Both the position numbers and the translations under genes were made by a program. From the NCBI RefSeq assembly GCF_944324525.1, contig NZ_CALUWS010000013.1, forward strand, positions 1-56,884: a DNA stretch of 56,884 nucleotides. The letters are read 5' to 3'. Source of the stretch: an uncultured Desulfovibrio sp. Lineage in GTDB: Bacteria; Desulfobacterota; Desulfovibrionia; Desulfovibrionales; Desulfovibrionaceae. The notes under the pieces were generated by a model, which saw only the letters and a program-made list of their open reading frames with translations, made no database searches and was not told the DNA's origin. The first letter of the stretch is position 1. Each line of letters begins with the position of its first letter. Positions 15,731-25,396 of the stretch are shown here, piece by piece.

Positions 15731-16700
15731 ATTGCAGTCCCACGAGTCGTGCGGGAAGGACCTTGACCATATGTTCCACCTGGGCTCGTGGCAGGCCGCC
15801 CGCCAGCAGAAAGCCGATGGCATCCCGCATGCCGGTCAGCGGGTCGGGCAGACCCGCCTGTCCCATGTCCGTGGAAAGGAAGGTGCGCTCCGGCGCGATG
15901 CGGGCGAATTCCACAAGCTTTGCCGGGGACATGGGCGGGAAGGGCAGCGGCGTTTCCGGCCCCCAGAAGCAGGGCAGGCAGCACAGTTCCACATAGCCGC
16001 CCAGTTCGACGATGCGGTCTATCTGCGCCGGAGTCATGGTCCAGATAAGGGAATTGACGTGGGTCGCCACGAACTTGCGCACGCCGACCTCCCGCGCCGT
16101 GCGGGCCAGGAGGCAGCTTTCTTCCGGCGAACTGTGGCCGGTGGCAAAGATGATGTCCGCCTCGGCACAGATCTCCATGACCCGCACCACCTCCGGGAGC
16201 ACCCGGCGCGCGGCGTCCAGCACCGGGATGCCGGGCCCGCGCCGTTCATGCGCGCACTGATAGGCGGCGTCCTGCGTCGGCATCCAGATGCAGCGGCAGA
16301 GATTGCCGGTGGTTTTGAGCGCCTGCCGGGCCGCATGGACGTTCACCTTTTCGCCCAGCAGACGGTTCATGATGATGCTGCCGAAGACCTCGATACCGGG
16401 GAGCGCCTCTCGCACGAGGAAGGCCCGGTCATGACAGCTCCAGTCATTGGACTTGTACATGATGGCGCGGTACCCGGCCTGTTTGGCAGCACGAGCAAAG
16501 GCCAGTTCGTTGATGGCGCGCGGGCGGGAGTCCGGCGCGGCATGGATGTGGATGTCGCTCACCCCGGCAAGCAGGTTGTCGTCGCCGGCAGCCGTGCCCC
16601 CGTTCGCCCTCGCCGCTTCCGTCAGCAGGGCGCATCCCGCGGCAAAGCCGGTGGCCATGATGAATTCCCGCCGGGAGAGACTGTGTCTTTCCTGTTGCAT
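15729..16700 (-). CDS. Tat-exported DUF6282-like metal-dependent hydrolase
   Basis: 323 aa from 16700 (GGAGAAAGC upstream). Tat signal: SLSRREFIMATGFAAGCALL. The mature protein opens with SDIHIHAAPDSRPR, an HxH metal-binding motif of amidohydrolase/PHP-like barrels. KSNDWSCHDRA, IIFATGHSS and THVNS follow, supplying further His and Asp ligands, and STDMGQ lies near the end. This pattern fits DUF6282, a family related to the amidohydrolases with no known substrate. The protein should hydrolyse a small molecule in the periplasm. It lies 46 bp after the ABM monooxygenase, in the same run of minus-strand genes. Family identification rests on memory of the motif, so moderately sure. Confidence 0.75.
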   Translation of the reverse strand: MQQERHSLSRREFIMATGFAAGCALLTEAARANGGTAAGDDNLLAGVSDIHIHAAPDSRPRAINELAFARAAKQAGYRAIMYKSNDWSCHDRAFLVREALPGIEVFGSIIMNRLLGEKVNVHAARQALKTTGNLCRCIWMPTQDAAYQCAHERRGPGIPVLDAARRVLPEVVRVMEICAEADIIFATGHSSPEESCLLARTAREVGVRKFVATHVNSLIWTMTPAQIDRIVELGGYVELCCLPCFWGPETPLPFPPMSPAKLVEFARIAPERTFLSTDMGQAGLPDPLTGMRDAIGFLLAGGLPRAQVEHMVKVLPARLVGLQ

Positions 16701-16746
16701 ACGCTTTCTCCATGATGTCGCGTTCTGCGCTCTTGGGCGGCATGGC

Positions 16747-17157
16747 CTACTGTTGCGGGGGAGTTTCACCGGAGGTATGCTTGTCTCGCAGCTCCACGGG
16801 AACAGCCTCCAGCAGGACGCGCCGGGCGATCATGTCCTTTGTGGTCTGGAAATACTTCTGGAAATGCGGCGTGTTGCGATGCCGCTCATAGGCGGCATCA
16901 TCGACATACATCTCAAAGAACGTCAGCTTCGTCGGGTCCTGTTTGTCGGCAACGGCATACAGGGCGATGACGCCCGGCTCGACGCGCAGCGATGCGGCCA
17001 TTTCCTCTCTGACGGCGATCAGGAAGGATTCCAGGCATTCCGGCTTGATGTCCAGCCGGGCGATGCGGACGGATGTGGCCTCCGCCGCATGGATGATAGG
17101 TGATCCTGTCAGCATGAAACAAACTCCCATAAGCAGGGAAAGCGCCTTTTTCCTCAT
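16747..17157 (-). CDS. Exported ABM-domain protein (YgiN-like monooxygenase)
   Basis: 136 aa with a Sec signal (MRKKALSLLMGVCFMLTG..., cleavage near HAA 23-25). The mature part is one antibiotic-biosynthesis-monooxygenase domain: RIARLDIKPECLESFLIAVREEM, GVIALYAVADKQDPTKLTFFEMYVDDAAYERHRNTPHFQKYF (key words ALYAV, FFExYxxxxAxxxHxxTxHF). Such dimers act on quinones or aromatic substrates without a cofactor; YgiN is the model. Export is unusual for the family but fits the exported character of the cluster. GGGGAGG precedes the start. It follows the SDR by 100 bp in the same direction. Confidence 0.87.
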   Translation of the reverse strand: MRKKALSLLMGVCFMLTGSPIIHAAEATSVRIARLDIKPECLESFLIAVREEMAASLRVEPGVIALYAVADKQDPTKLTFFEMYVDDAAYERHRNTPHFQKYFQTTKDMIARRVLLEAVPVELRDKHTSGETPPQQ

Positions 17158-17257
17158 GATCCAGCCTCCCCACGGCGTGTATGTACTAAACGATGCGGGC
17201 CGCCTGCGGCATGGTTAGCGTGTGGGCGGGGCCTGTTCCAGCCGCCGCCCGCACGGC

Positions 17258-18007
17258 TTACTGCGCCGTATAGCCGCCGTCCACCGCGATGCCCTGACCG
17301 GTGACGAAGCCCGCTTCCTGACACGACAGCCAGACGACGCAGGCGGCCACTTCATCCGGAGTCCCCACGCGCCGCATGGGCTCGATGACGTCGGTGATGG
17401 CCCCTGTCCGCATCATGTGTTCCACCATAGGCGTCATGATGGTGGCGGGGCAGACGGCATTGATGCGGATGCCGCGCGCGGCGTATTCCAGCGCCGCGCA
17501 CTTGGTCATGCCGAGCACGGCATGCTTGGAGGCGTGGTAGGCGACACGCCCGGGCATGCCGATCAGGCCGCCGATGGAAGAGCAGTTGACGATGGAATAG
17601 CCGTCCCCGCCCTGCGCGAGCATCTGCCGCAGTTCATATTTCATGCAGAGGAACATGCTGCGGAGGTTGACGTTGATGACCCTGTCGAACTCGTCGGAGC
17701 TGACTTCCGCCGTTTCCACGTCGTCGCTCATGATGCCGGCGTTATTGTAGGCATAATCCAGCCGTCCGAAGGTCCGGCATGTCGCCTCGATCATCCGTTT
17801 CACCTGCTCCTCGTCCGTGACGTCGCAGGTCACGCAGGCGGCGGCATGTCCCTCGCCGCGCAGTTTCTCCACGATGGCGCGCAGCAGCTCCTCCCGTCTG
17901 CCGGCCAGCATGACGGACGCGCCCCTGCGGGCAAACATGATCGCCGTCGCCTCGCCTATGCCGCTGCTGGCTCCGGCCACCAGCACGACCTTGCCGTGAA
18001 TGTCCAT
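17258..18007 (-). CDS. Short-chain dehydrogenase/reductase (SDR)
   Basis: 249 aa from 18007 (AGGGAGG upstream). Classical SDR: nucleotide loop GASSGIG (12-18), CDVTDEE for the adenine site, YNNAG (87-91), catalytic Ser of NCSSIGG (141-147), Tyr157 and Lys161 in YHASK. Arg37-Arg38 after the second strand (AGRREE) favour NADPH. No signal peptide, so it works in the cytoplasm, unlike most cluster neighbours. Relatives are annotated as glucose or cyclopentanol dehydrogenase-like; the substrate here is unknown. It lies 62 bp after the CMD gene and is probably on the same transcript. Confidence 0.92.
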   Translation of the reverse strand: MDIHGKVVLVAGASSGIGEATAIMFARRGASVMLAGRREELLRAIVEKLRGEGHAAACVTCDVTDEEQVKRMIEATCRTFGRLDYAYNNAGIMSDDVETAEVSSDEFDRVINVNLRSMFLCMKYELRQMLAQGGDGYSIVNCSSIGGLIGMPGRVAYHASKHAVLGMTKCAALEYAARGIRINAVCPATIMTPMVEHMMRTGAITDVIEPMRRVGTPDEVAACVVWLSCQEAGFVTGQGIAVDGGYTAQ

Positions 18008-18069
18008 GTCTCCTCCCTGAAAGCTGGGCTTGGGGTATGTGTTTCTGTTCGCTTGAACGGGCTGTCGCA

Positions 18070-18951
18070 TCAGGAGTCCTGCAGGACGGCATTGACGCAG
18101 GCAAGGGCGTTCAGCGTCCGCGGGAAGCCGATATACGGCAACATCATGGCCAGCGCGTCGATGAGGTTCTGCTTGCTGTTGCCCACATTGGCGTTGCCCT
18201 GCACATGGGCCTTGACCTGCGCCTCGCAGCCGCCCAGCGCGCTGATGACGGTAAAGGTCAGCAGTTCGCGCATCTTCAGATCGAGCCCCTTGCGGGTATA
18301 CACGTCGCCAAAGCAGAAGGCGGAAAGGAAGTTGACCATGATGTCCTTCTGGCCCTGCGGGGTCGCGGCGTGCATCTTGTCGATGGCCTCGCCGAAAATG
18401 CCCTTCTGTACCGCCAGACCGTCCGCAAAGCGGCTGTCTTCCGTCACCGTGCCCTGATTTTCCAGCGGCAGGGCGATGCCGTGGGCGGCAAAGACCTCAT
18501 TGACCAGGCGCAGGGCGCTTTCCGTGCGGGGAAAGCCGATATACGGCGCACACTGATACAGCGCCTCGCGGATCTCCACGGGGCTGACGCCGCAGCGCAG
18601 GGCCGCTTCCGTATGTTCCTTCACCTCATCCAGCGTCTGGATGGCGGCAAGGGTCACCAGCGCCACAAGGCTCTTCTGGCGCTTGTCGAGCGTGCCGCCG
18701 TCCACGATCTCGCCGTACACGAGGCGGTCACGCATGGCGGCGAGTTCGGGGTCCGTCTTTGCCAGAGACGAGCCGGCCTCGCCCATGAGGGCCTGCCGGT
18801 TTTGGGCCGCCGTGCTGATCCTGTCCATGTTCTTTGCTCCCTTGTCGTGTGTTGTCGCCGCCCATGCCGGCGGCAGGTTGCCCAGCAGGAGGGTCATCCC
18901 GCAGAGAATGGAAAAAAGATGCCGGGCCGGTGAGATGCCGAAAACCTTCAT
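18070..18951 (-). CDS. Exported protein with two carboxymuconolactone decarboxylase (CMD/AhpD-like) domains
   Basis: 293 aa from 18951 (CAGGAGG upstream). Sec signal with cleavage near AWAA (about 28-32). Two tandem CMD domains: domain 1 around 75-165 with TLAAIQTLDEVKEHTEAALRCGVSPVEIREALYQCAPYIGFPR; domain 2 around 195-290 with FTVISALGGCEAQVKAHVQGN...YIGFPRTLNAL, given by key words. The doubled YIGFPR shows internal duplication. The CxxC-type AhpD pair is not present, so peroxidase activity is doubtful; γ-carboxymuconolactone-type decarboxylation or isomerisation is the family alternative. First gene of a run CMD-SDR-ABM-DUF6282, driven by the operator promoter at 19018-19076. Confidence 0.88.
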   Translation of the reverse strand: MKVFGISPARHLFSILCGMTLLLGNLPPAWAATTHDKGAKNMDRISTAAQNRQALMGEAGSSLAKTDPELAAMRDRLVYGEIVDGGTLDKRQKSLVALVTLAAIQTLDEVKEHTEAALRCGVSPVEIREALYQCAPYIGFPRTESALRLVNEVFAAHGIALPLENQGTVTEDSRFADGLAVQKGIFGEAIDKMHAATPQGQKDIMVNFLSAFCFGDVYTRKGLDLKMRELLTFTVISALGGCEAQVKAHVQGNANVGNSKQNLIDALAMMLPYIGFPRTLNALACVNAVLQDS

Positions 18952-19017
18952 GCTGTCCTCCTGTGTGGCGTGCCGGGCGGCACTGCGCTGTCCGGGGTAT
19001 CCTGTTTGCTGTAATGG

Positions 19018-19076
19018 AGAGTAGGCCAGTCCCGCAGGCGGCGGAAGGAACGATCTTCGCAAAAACTTGCCTGATC
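19018..19076 (-). promoter_or_regulatory. Operator site 2 and -10 box of the CMD operon
   Basis: Minus strand GATCAGGCAA (19076-19067) followed by GTTTTTGC gives GCAA-N4-TTGC at 19059-19070. TACTCT (19023-19018) lies 53 nt after the first G of the site. Same geometry as the cupin promoter (1628-1685) and the AKR promoter (21452-21510). Confidence 0.65.
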
Positions 19077-19112
19077 TTCTCAGACGGCCAGCCTCGCCAC
19101 AGCCAGGCAATA

Positions 19113-19345
19113 TAACTTTGCACATAATTTCAATAAATAAACGAGCCGTACACGCTCCTCTTGCCTTTGGGGAGAGGCTGCCTCGTGTCCCCGACGCTTC
19201 CCACGATAAAAGCGCGCTGGGGAAGCGATGGGGGCCTGGGGGGAAGAATGACGGGAAGGCCTTTTCTCGTTTCGCTACGAAAAGACTGGGCCCTCCCGCG
19301 CTACGGGGTTCCCCTTCCCCCCAAAACACGCAGCATATAGCGTTG
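19113..19345 (-). repeat. Element B copy (inverted, near full length)
   Basis: Read on the minus strand: GGGGGGAAGGGGAACCCCGT, an AAAAG...CTTTT hairpin near 19258-19290, the CCCCAGCGCGCTTTTATCG block, GGGAAGCGTCGGGG, CCCCAAAGGCAAG, and the AT-rich tail ATTGAAATTATGTGCAAAG. The same order occurs at 35046-35290. It fills the gap between the cytoplasmic AKR and the CMD promoter. Confidence 0.7.
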
Positions 19346-19352
19346 ACAGGCC

Positions 19353-20255
19353 CTACGGGGCGATGACCACGGGATAGGTCCGCTCCGTCACCGTCTGCGG
19401 ATCGTCGCCGCCGCGCCTGCCGGTATCCAGCCCGTCGATGGCGGCCATATCGGCAGGGGAGAGGGCAAAGTCGAATATCGCCAGATTTTCCGCCATGCGC
19501 TGCGGATGCACGGATTTGGGGATGGCCGAATGTCCCCGCTGGATATGCCAGCGCAGGACGATCTGCGCCGGGGTCCTGCCCAGCCGCCGGGCCAGGGACA
19601 CGATGACCGGGTGGTCGAGCACATGGCGCGCCTTGCCCGGCGCGGCGTCATAGATGTTGACCCCGCCGAGGGGAGACCAGGCCTGCGTCACGATCCCCAG
19701 ACGCGCGTGGGCCTGCGCCAGCTCTTTCTGCGGGAAGAAAGGATGGAGTTCGACCTGATTCACGGCCGGGGCAAGCGAGGTCTCGGCCATGAGGGCTTGC
19801 AGATTGGCCGCATCGTGATTGCAGACCCCGATGGCGCGGATGCGTCCCGCCGCAAGGTGCTGCTCCAGCACCCGGTAAGAGGCGACGGTCTGCGAAAAGC
19901 GGGAGGGGAGCGGCCAGTGCAGGAGGAACATGTCCACATAGTCCAGGCCCAACTTGCCGAGGCTCCTGCCCAGTGCGCGCGCCGCGGCGTCCTGACCGTA
20001 GTCCGTCGGCCACAGCTTGCTGGTCACGAAGATGTCGGCGCGGGGTATGCCGCTCTGTCGGACGGCTTCGCCGACCTCCCGTTCATTATTGTAGGCGGCC
20101 GCCGTATCGATGAGGCGGTACCCGGCCCGCAGGGCCGCCAGAACGGCTTCCGTCGTCATTTCCGGGGCGATGCGGTACACGCCGAAACCGAGGGACGGCA
20201 TCATGACGCCGTTATTCAGCCGCAGCCGGCCTTCGTTTGGCAAGGCTTCGTTCAT
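19353..20255 (-). CDS. Aldo/keto reductase (DkgA-like, cytoplasmic)
   Basis: 300 aa from 20255 (AAAGGAG upstream). An (α/β)8 barrel aldo/keto reductase with the full tetrad: Asp50, Tyr55 (LIDTAAAYNNE), Lys80 (VTSKLW), His113 (LLHWPLP). The C-terminal IPKSVHPQRMAEN forms the NADPH 2'-phosphate site. Closest in pattern to the 2,5-diketo-D-gluconate/methylglyoxal reductase group. No signal peptide. It lies 23 bp after the Tat-type aldo/keto reductase and shares its promoter at 21452-21510. It probably reduces the same or a related carbonyl inside the cell; the substrate is not known. Confidence 0.92.
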   Translation of the reverse strand: MNEALPNEGRLRLNNGVMMPSLGFGVYRIAPEMTTEAVLAALRAGYRLIDTAAAYNNEREVGEAVRQSGIPRADIFVTSKLWPTDYGQDAAARALGRSLGKLGLDYVDMFLLHWPLPSRFSQTVASYRVLEQHLAAGRIRAIGVCNHDAANLQALMAETSLAPAVNQVELHPFFPQKELAQAHARLGIVTQAWSPLGGVNIYDAAPGKARHVLDHPVIVSLARRLGRTPAQIVLRWHIQRGHSAIPKSVHPQRMAENLAIFDFALSPADMAAIDGLDTGRRGGDDPQTVTERTYPVVIAP

Positions 20256-20278
20256 ATGCTGCTCCTTTCCGGCAAGAG

Positions 20279-21436
<1,158 letters not shown>

Positions 21437-21451
21437 TCACTGTTGCTTTTC

Positions 21452-21510
21452 CGTATAGCCGGGAAAACGGCGGCAAAAAACGTGCGTTTTTGGCAAAAAC
21501 TTGCCTGATC
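21452..21510 (-). promoter_or_regulatory. Operator site 3 and -10 box of the AKR operon
   Basis: Minus strand GATCAGGCAA (21510-21501) plus GTTTTTGCC gives GCAA-N4-TTGC at 21493-21504. TATACG (21457-21452) lies 53 nt after the first G. This is the third instance of the same layout, 37 bp before the AKR start codon. Confidence 0.68.
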
Positions 21511-21672
21511 CTGTCACAGGGAGAAGGGCGGAGGGCGGCGGACAGGCGGAACGGGCAGGACAGCGGAGGAGGGTGGACAGCCTGCCGTGGCCGGAGAGAA
21601 GGGCAAGGCGAGGCGGCCGCCCCGCGTATTGCCGTTTTCAGAGGCAAAATGCCCCGGGCCATGGAAAAATGA

Positions 21673-21709
21673 TCTATTGAAATTATGTGTAAAATTTGTG
21701 TCGACAGGT
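21673..21709 (+). repeat. Isolated element B tail motif
   Basis: TCTATTGAAATTATGTGTAA continuing to TTGTGTCGACAGG. It matches 33210-33245 at most positions and the inverted tails at 19113-19136 and 35046-35068. Confidence 0.55.
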
Positions 21710-21811
21710 CCGGGGTGGTGGCTTCACGGTATCCGCAAAAGCGATTTTTTTCTAAAAAACAATATTATTTCAATATATTATATCGTTATTTTTTGAATTG
21801 TCCGTGCGCAT

Positions 21812-21840
21812 TGACAAGAAAAAAAATTATGGCTATTTTT
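21812..21840 (+). promoter_or_regulatory. Probable promoter of the second defence operon
   Basis: TTGACA (21812-21817), 17 nt, then TATTTT (21835-21840). It is in AT-rich DNA, reading into the small gene at 22004. A hairpin GCAGCAT/ATGCTGC (21846-21864) follows at the likely start of transcription and could be an operator. Confidence 0.5.
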
Positions 21841-22003
21841 CATATGCAGCATTAATGATGCTGCAAAAAAAGAGATGGAACGCCGTGAGCGCACCGCACG
21901 GATCCGCCCAAAGGAGCAGGGCGGCCCCGGCGCGCGGCAGCCTGGCAGGCGATGCTCGAACCGCCCCGGTCCCTGAACCGCTCCGCATCCGCAGGGAGTA
22001 AAT

Positions 22004-22222
22004 ATGGTTTTCAACGTTAACATGAAGACTCAGAAGGTCAAAGTTGACAGGACGGACGTGATCTTCACTGTTCGTGAAGATCGCTCGAAGCTGGGTGACC
22101 TGCATATCTCCAAGGGGGCTGTCGTCTGGTTTCCCGCCAATGCCCAGAGGGGCCACAGGGTCAGTTGGCGCGAGCTGGCCGCATTCATGGAAGAGGATGG
22201 AGAAAGATGTGAGACCCGCTGA
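22004..22222 (+). CDS. Small protein of unknown function heading the defence operon
   Basis: 72 aa. GGGAGT lies 6 nt before the ATG. It is basic in the first half (MKTQKVKVDRTD) with a VKVDRTDVIFTVREDRSKLGDLHISKGAVVWFP core that looks like a small β-sheet, then WRELAAFMEEDG as a helix. I do not recognise the family. It sits 6 bp upstream of the S-like gene and its stop is close enough for coupled translation, so it belongs to the type I locus. Possible roles (regulator, accessory to the methylase or to the one-TRD protein) are speculation. Confidence 0.7.
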   Translation: MVFNVNMKTQKVKVDRTDVIFTVREDRSKLGDLHISKGAVVWFPANAQRGHRVSWRELAAFMEEDGERCETR

Positions 22223-22228
22223 GCAGCC

Positions 22229-22813
22229 ATGATCCTTCAGCTTTCACAGATCGCCGAGGTCCGGCCGGGCTTTCCCTTTCGTAGCAGCGTCGAGTCGGAC
22301 CCGGCGGGCGACGCGCTTGTCGTCCAGCTCAGGGACGTCTCCCGCGAGGGCGGGCCGAACTGGCCCGCCCTGCTGCGCACCCGGCTTTCCGGGCGCAAGC
22401 CCTTTCCTTTTTTGCAGGATGACGACATCCTGCTGTCCATACGGGGCGGCAAGTATTTTGCCGTCCATCTGGCACAGGTGCCGGAACCGGCGGTAGCGGC
22501 CCCGCATTTTTTTGTGTTGCGGGCCGGCCCGGCGGTTTTGCCCGCCTTTCTGGCCTGGCAGCTCAACTACGGCCCTGTCCAAACCTATTTCCAGCAGGTA
22601 CAGGCCGGGAGTCTGCAATTGGGCCTGCGCCGCCAGGATGTGGAAGAGGCCCCCGTGGCCGTGCCGCCGCGTGAGCGGCAGGCCTGCCTTGCGGCGCTTG
22701 CCGGCAACATCCGCCGCCAGCAGGATATTTTTCGTCAACAGATCGCCAACGCGGACCGCCTGCTGCACGGGCTGGCCGCATCCCTGCACGATCAGGAAAG
22801 GAAGGACGCATGA
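22229..22813 (+). CDS. Single-TRD specificity-subunit-like protein (half-size HsdS)
   Basis: 194 aa. It has the layout of one half of an S subunit: a recognition domain (LSQIAEVRPGFPFRS at the start, DDDILLSIRGGKYFAVHL, APHFFVLRAG, then AFLAWQLNYGPVQTYFQQVQAGSLQLGLRRQDVEEAPVAVPP, cited by key parts) followed by one helical spacer (RQACLAALAGNIRRQQDIFRQQ...LLHGLAASL). Half-size S proteins can act as dimers. Here a full-length S gene also exists downstream at 25770, so this copy may form an alternative methylase or regulate the first. Its stop overlaps the hsdM start (ATGA). It is GC-rich, unlike the AT-rich recognition domains of the full S genes. No obvious truncation scar. Confidence 0.78.
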   Translation: MILQLSQIAEVRPGFPFRSSVESDPAGDALVVQLRDVSREGGPNWPALLRTRLSGRKPFPFLQDDDILLSIRGGKYFAVHLAQVPEPAVAAPHFFVLRAGPAVLPAFLAWQLNYGPVQTYFQQVQAGSLQLGLRRQDVEEAPVAVPPRERQACLAALAGNIRRQQDIFRQQIANADRLLHGLAASLHDQERKDA

Positions 22814-24333
22814 GCGAGACCGTTACCGCCATCGAACAGGATACCATCAACAAGGCCGTGTGGGCGGCCTGCGATACCTTTCGCGGCACCATCGACGCCA
22901 GCGTGTATAAGGACTTCATCCTTGTCATGCTCTTTCTGAAATTCGTTTCCGACGTCTACAACGACGAGCACACCCGGCTCATGCAGCAGTACGACAACGA
23001 GAAACTGGTCACGGCCATGATGCGGCAGCAGCGTTTCACACTGCCCCACGAAGCGAACTTCTGGACGCTCCACGCCCAGCGGCACGCGCCGGGCAACGGC
23101 CAGCGCATCAATGAGGCGCTGGCGGCGCTGGAAGAGGCCAACGGCAGCAAGCTGCGCAACGTTTTTCAGGACATCAGCTTCAATACCGACAAACTGGGCG
23201 AGGAGAAGCAGAAGAATACGCTTCTGCGTACCCTGCTGGAGGACTTCGCCAAGCCGGAACTGGATCTTTCGCTCTCGCGCGTGGGCTCGCTGGACATCAT
23301 CGGCAATGCCTACGAGTTTCTCATCGGCAAGTTCGCGGCCGATGCGGGGCGCAAGGCCGGGGAGTACTACACGCCGCCGGAAGTGTCCGACCTGCTGGCC
23401 CGCCTGCTGGACCCGCGACCCGGCGAGAGCATCTGCGATCCGGCCTGCGGCTCCGCCTCCCTGCTCATGAAGTGCGGCCGCCGCATCTTCCAGAAGACCG
23501 GCCAGCGCGATTATGCCCTGTACGGGCAGGAGTCCATCGGCGCGACCTGGGCCCTGGCCCGAATGAACCTCTTCCTGCACGGGGAGGACAACCACCGTCT
23601 CGAATGGGGCGACACCCTGCGCAATCCCAAGCTGCTGGACACGGACGGACGCCTGCTGCACTTTGATGTGGTGACGGCCAATCCGCCGTTCTCGCTGGAC
23701 AAGTGGGGCATCGAAGAGGCGGAGCACGACCCGTTCGGGCGCTTCCGCCGGGGGCTGCCGCCGCGCACCAAGGGGGATTATGCCTTCATCCTGCACATGA
23801 TAGAGACCCTCAAGCCCGGTTCGGGCCGCATGGGGGTGGTGGTGCCGCACGGGGTGCTGTTCCGTGGCGCGGCGGAAGGCCGCATCCGCAACCAGCTCTT
23901 GCGGGAAAACCTGCTCTCCGCCGTTATCGGTCTGCCGGAAAAGCTCTTTTTCGGCACGGGCATACCGGCGGCCATCCTCATTTTCCAGAAGCGCAAGACG
24001 GACGAGGATGTCCTGTTCATCGACGCATCCCGCGACTTCCGCCCCGGCAAGAATCAGAACCAGCTTGCGCCGGAGCATATCGAGCGCATCGTGGAGACCT
24101 TCACGGCCCGCCGGCCCGTGGAGAAGTACGCGGCCCTCGTGCCCATAGCGGACATCCTCAGCGAGCATGACGGCAACCTCAATATCCCCCGCTATGTGGA
24201 TACTTTCGAGGAAGAGGAGGAGATAGACCTGCTGGCCGTGCGCGCCGAGCGCCGCAAGCTGGATGCCGAGCTGGCCGCGCTGGAAACGCAAATGGCCGCC
24301 TACCTCAGGGAGCTGGGCTATGGCGATGCGTAG
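22810..24333 (+). CDS. hsdM: Type I restriction-modification DNA methyltransferase subunit (M), second locus
   Basis: 507 aa. HsdM_N domain 1-160 (INKAVWAACDTFRG, KDFILVMLFLKFVSDVY), then the N6-adenine methylase: GEYYTPPEVSDLLARL, DPACGSASLL (210-219) and catalytic NPPF (291-294). A C-terminal helical tail (FEEEEEIDLLAVRAERRKLDAELAALETQMAAYLRELG, key part EEEEEIDLLAV) contacts the S and R subunits. Different subfamily from the hsdM at 7409, with only motif-level likeness. Overlaps the one-TRD gene before it and the RhuM gene after it, so it is translationally coupled to both. Confidence 0.95.
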   Translation: MSETVTAIEQDTINKAVWAACDTFRGTIDASVYKDFILVMLFLKFVSDVYNDEHTRLMQQYDNEKLVTAMMRQQRFTLPHEANFWTLHAQRHAPGNGQRINEALAALEEANGSKLRNVFQDISFNTDKLGEEKQKNTLLRTLLEDFAKPELDLSLSRVGSLDIIGNAYEFLIGKFAADAGRKAGEYYTPPEVSDLLARLLDPRPGESICDPACGSASLLMKCGRRIFQKTGQRDYALYGQESIGATWALARMNLFLHGEDNHRLEWGDTLRNPKLLDTDGRLLHFDVVTANPPFSLDKWGIEEAEHDPFGRFRRGLPPRTKGDYAFILHMIETLKPGSGRMGVVVPHGVLFRGAAEGRIRNQLLRENLLSAVIGLPEKLFFGTGIPAAILIFQKRKTDEDVLFIDASRDFRPGKNQNQLAPEHIERIVETFTARRPVEKYAALVPIADILSEHDGNLNIPRYVDTFEEEEEIDLLAVRAERRKLDAELAALETQMAAYLRELGYGDA

Positions 24334-25396
24334 GCTCCCCCCCATGCCGGAGATCCTGCCGCCGGAAACGCCGCCCCCGCCGGACGCCGCGCCGGGCGTG
24401 GCCGTCTTTGCCACGGCGGACGGCAGCGTGCGGGTGGAGGTGCGCCTGCAGGGCGGGACGGTCTGGCTGTCCCAAAAGCAGCTTGCCCAGCTCTACGGCG
24501 TCACGGTGTCCAATATCAATAAGCATCTCAAGGCTATTTTCGAGGATGGCGAGCTTGAACCAGCGCGAACTATTGAGCATTACTCAATAGTTGCAACTAA
24601 TGGAAAACATTACACAACAAAACATTACAACCTGGATGCCGTCCTGCATGTGGGCTACCGGGTACGCTCCACGGTGGGGGCGCTGTTCCGGGCCTGGGCC
24701 ACGGAACGGCTGACGGAATACATGGTGAAGGGCTTCACCATGAACGATGATCAGCTCAAATACGGCGACGGCTACGAGGAGCACTTCCGCGAGCTGCTGG
24801 CCCGCATTCGGGACATTCGCGCCTCGGAGAAACTCTTTTACCAACAGGTGCGGGATCTCATTGCCGCTACCAGCGTGGACTATGCCAGGAACAAGAACGA
24901 GGAACCGGTGCGCAACTTCTTTGCCCATTTGCAGGATTGCATGCTCTATGCGGTCAGCGGGCATACGGCGGCGGAACTCAAGTTCCTGCGGGCGGATGGC
25001 ACAAAACCCCATATGGGGCTGACCTGCTTCCGGGGCGGCATGCCGTGTCTGACGGATGCGGATGTGGCCAAGAATTATCTGACCGCCGCCGAACTCGCCG
25101 ACATGAACCAACTGGTAACCATGTTTCTGGACCATGCGGAAATGCGCGCCCGGCGTCATCAGGACATGACGCTGGCGGACTGGCAGGAGCAGGCCCGGCG
25201 CTTTCTGGAATTCAACGAACGCAGCATGCTTTCCGGCTACGGCACACGCCGCAGCGAGGATGCAAAGCAGTATGTGCGCACGCAGTACGCCATCTATCGG
25301 CAGCGTTGCGCGCTGGAGGAAGCACAGGCCGACGCGGCGCAGGATGCCGAGGACGCGGCCCGCCTTGCCGCGCTGGAATGTCGTCAGGGTGGATAG
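24320..25396 (+). CDS. RhuM family protein
   Basis: 358 aa. Start at 24320 (GGGAG 7 nt upstream) within the end of hsdM; other ATGs at 24326 and 24344 are possible. After a Pro-rich lead, VRLQGGTVWLSQKQLAQLYGVTVSNINKHLKAIFEDGEL is a helix-turn-helix-like KilA-N/RhuM signature (cited as key words LSQKQLAQLYGV and SNINKHL). GYRVRSTVGALFRAWATERLTEYMVKGFTMND and RELLARIRDIRASEKLFYQQVRDLIAATS follow. RhuM (first named in Salmonella) is frequently found inside type I restriction loci; its activity is unknown. The stretch 24540-24630 is AT-richer. Its place between hsdM and hsdS implies a role tied to the system, for example control or a second line of defence. Confidence 0.9.
   Translation: MAMRRLPPMPEILPPETPPPPDAAPGVAVFATADGSVRVEVRLQGGTVWLSQKQLAQLYGVTVSNINKHLKAIFEDGELEPARTIEHYSIVATNGKHYTTKHYNLDAVLHVGYRVRSTVGALFRAWATERLTEYMVKGFTMNDDQLKYGDGYEEHFRELLARIRDIRASEKLFYQQVRDLIAATSVDYARNKNEEPVRNFFAHLQDCMLYAVSGHTAAELKFLRADGTKPHMGLTCFRGGMPCLTDADVAKNYLTAAELADMNQLVTMFLDHAEMRARRHQDMTLADWQEQARRFLEFNERSMLSGYGTRRSEDAKQYVRTQYAIYRQRCALEEAQADAAQDAEDAARLAALECRQGG

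Larger units (their letters stand above)
18952..19352. other. Intergenic region: CMD promoter plus an element B copy
   Basis: The left part holds the shared operator and -10 box for the CMD operon. From 19113 to the next gene it is an inverted element B copy. No coding region. Confidence 0.6.

Noticed and set aside
22229-22813. Half-size S gene as a simple truncated pseudogene
   Set aside because: It has its own start, a complete domain plus spacer, a GC content like its neighbours and a coupled overlap with hsdM, so decay is unlikely.
22792-24414. 540-codon minus-strand frame over hsdM (second locus)
   Set aside because: Shadow of the methylase gene, whose DPACGS and NPPF motifs are intact on the plus strand.
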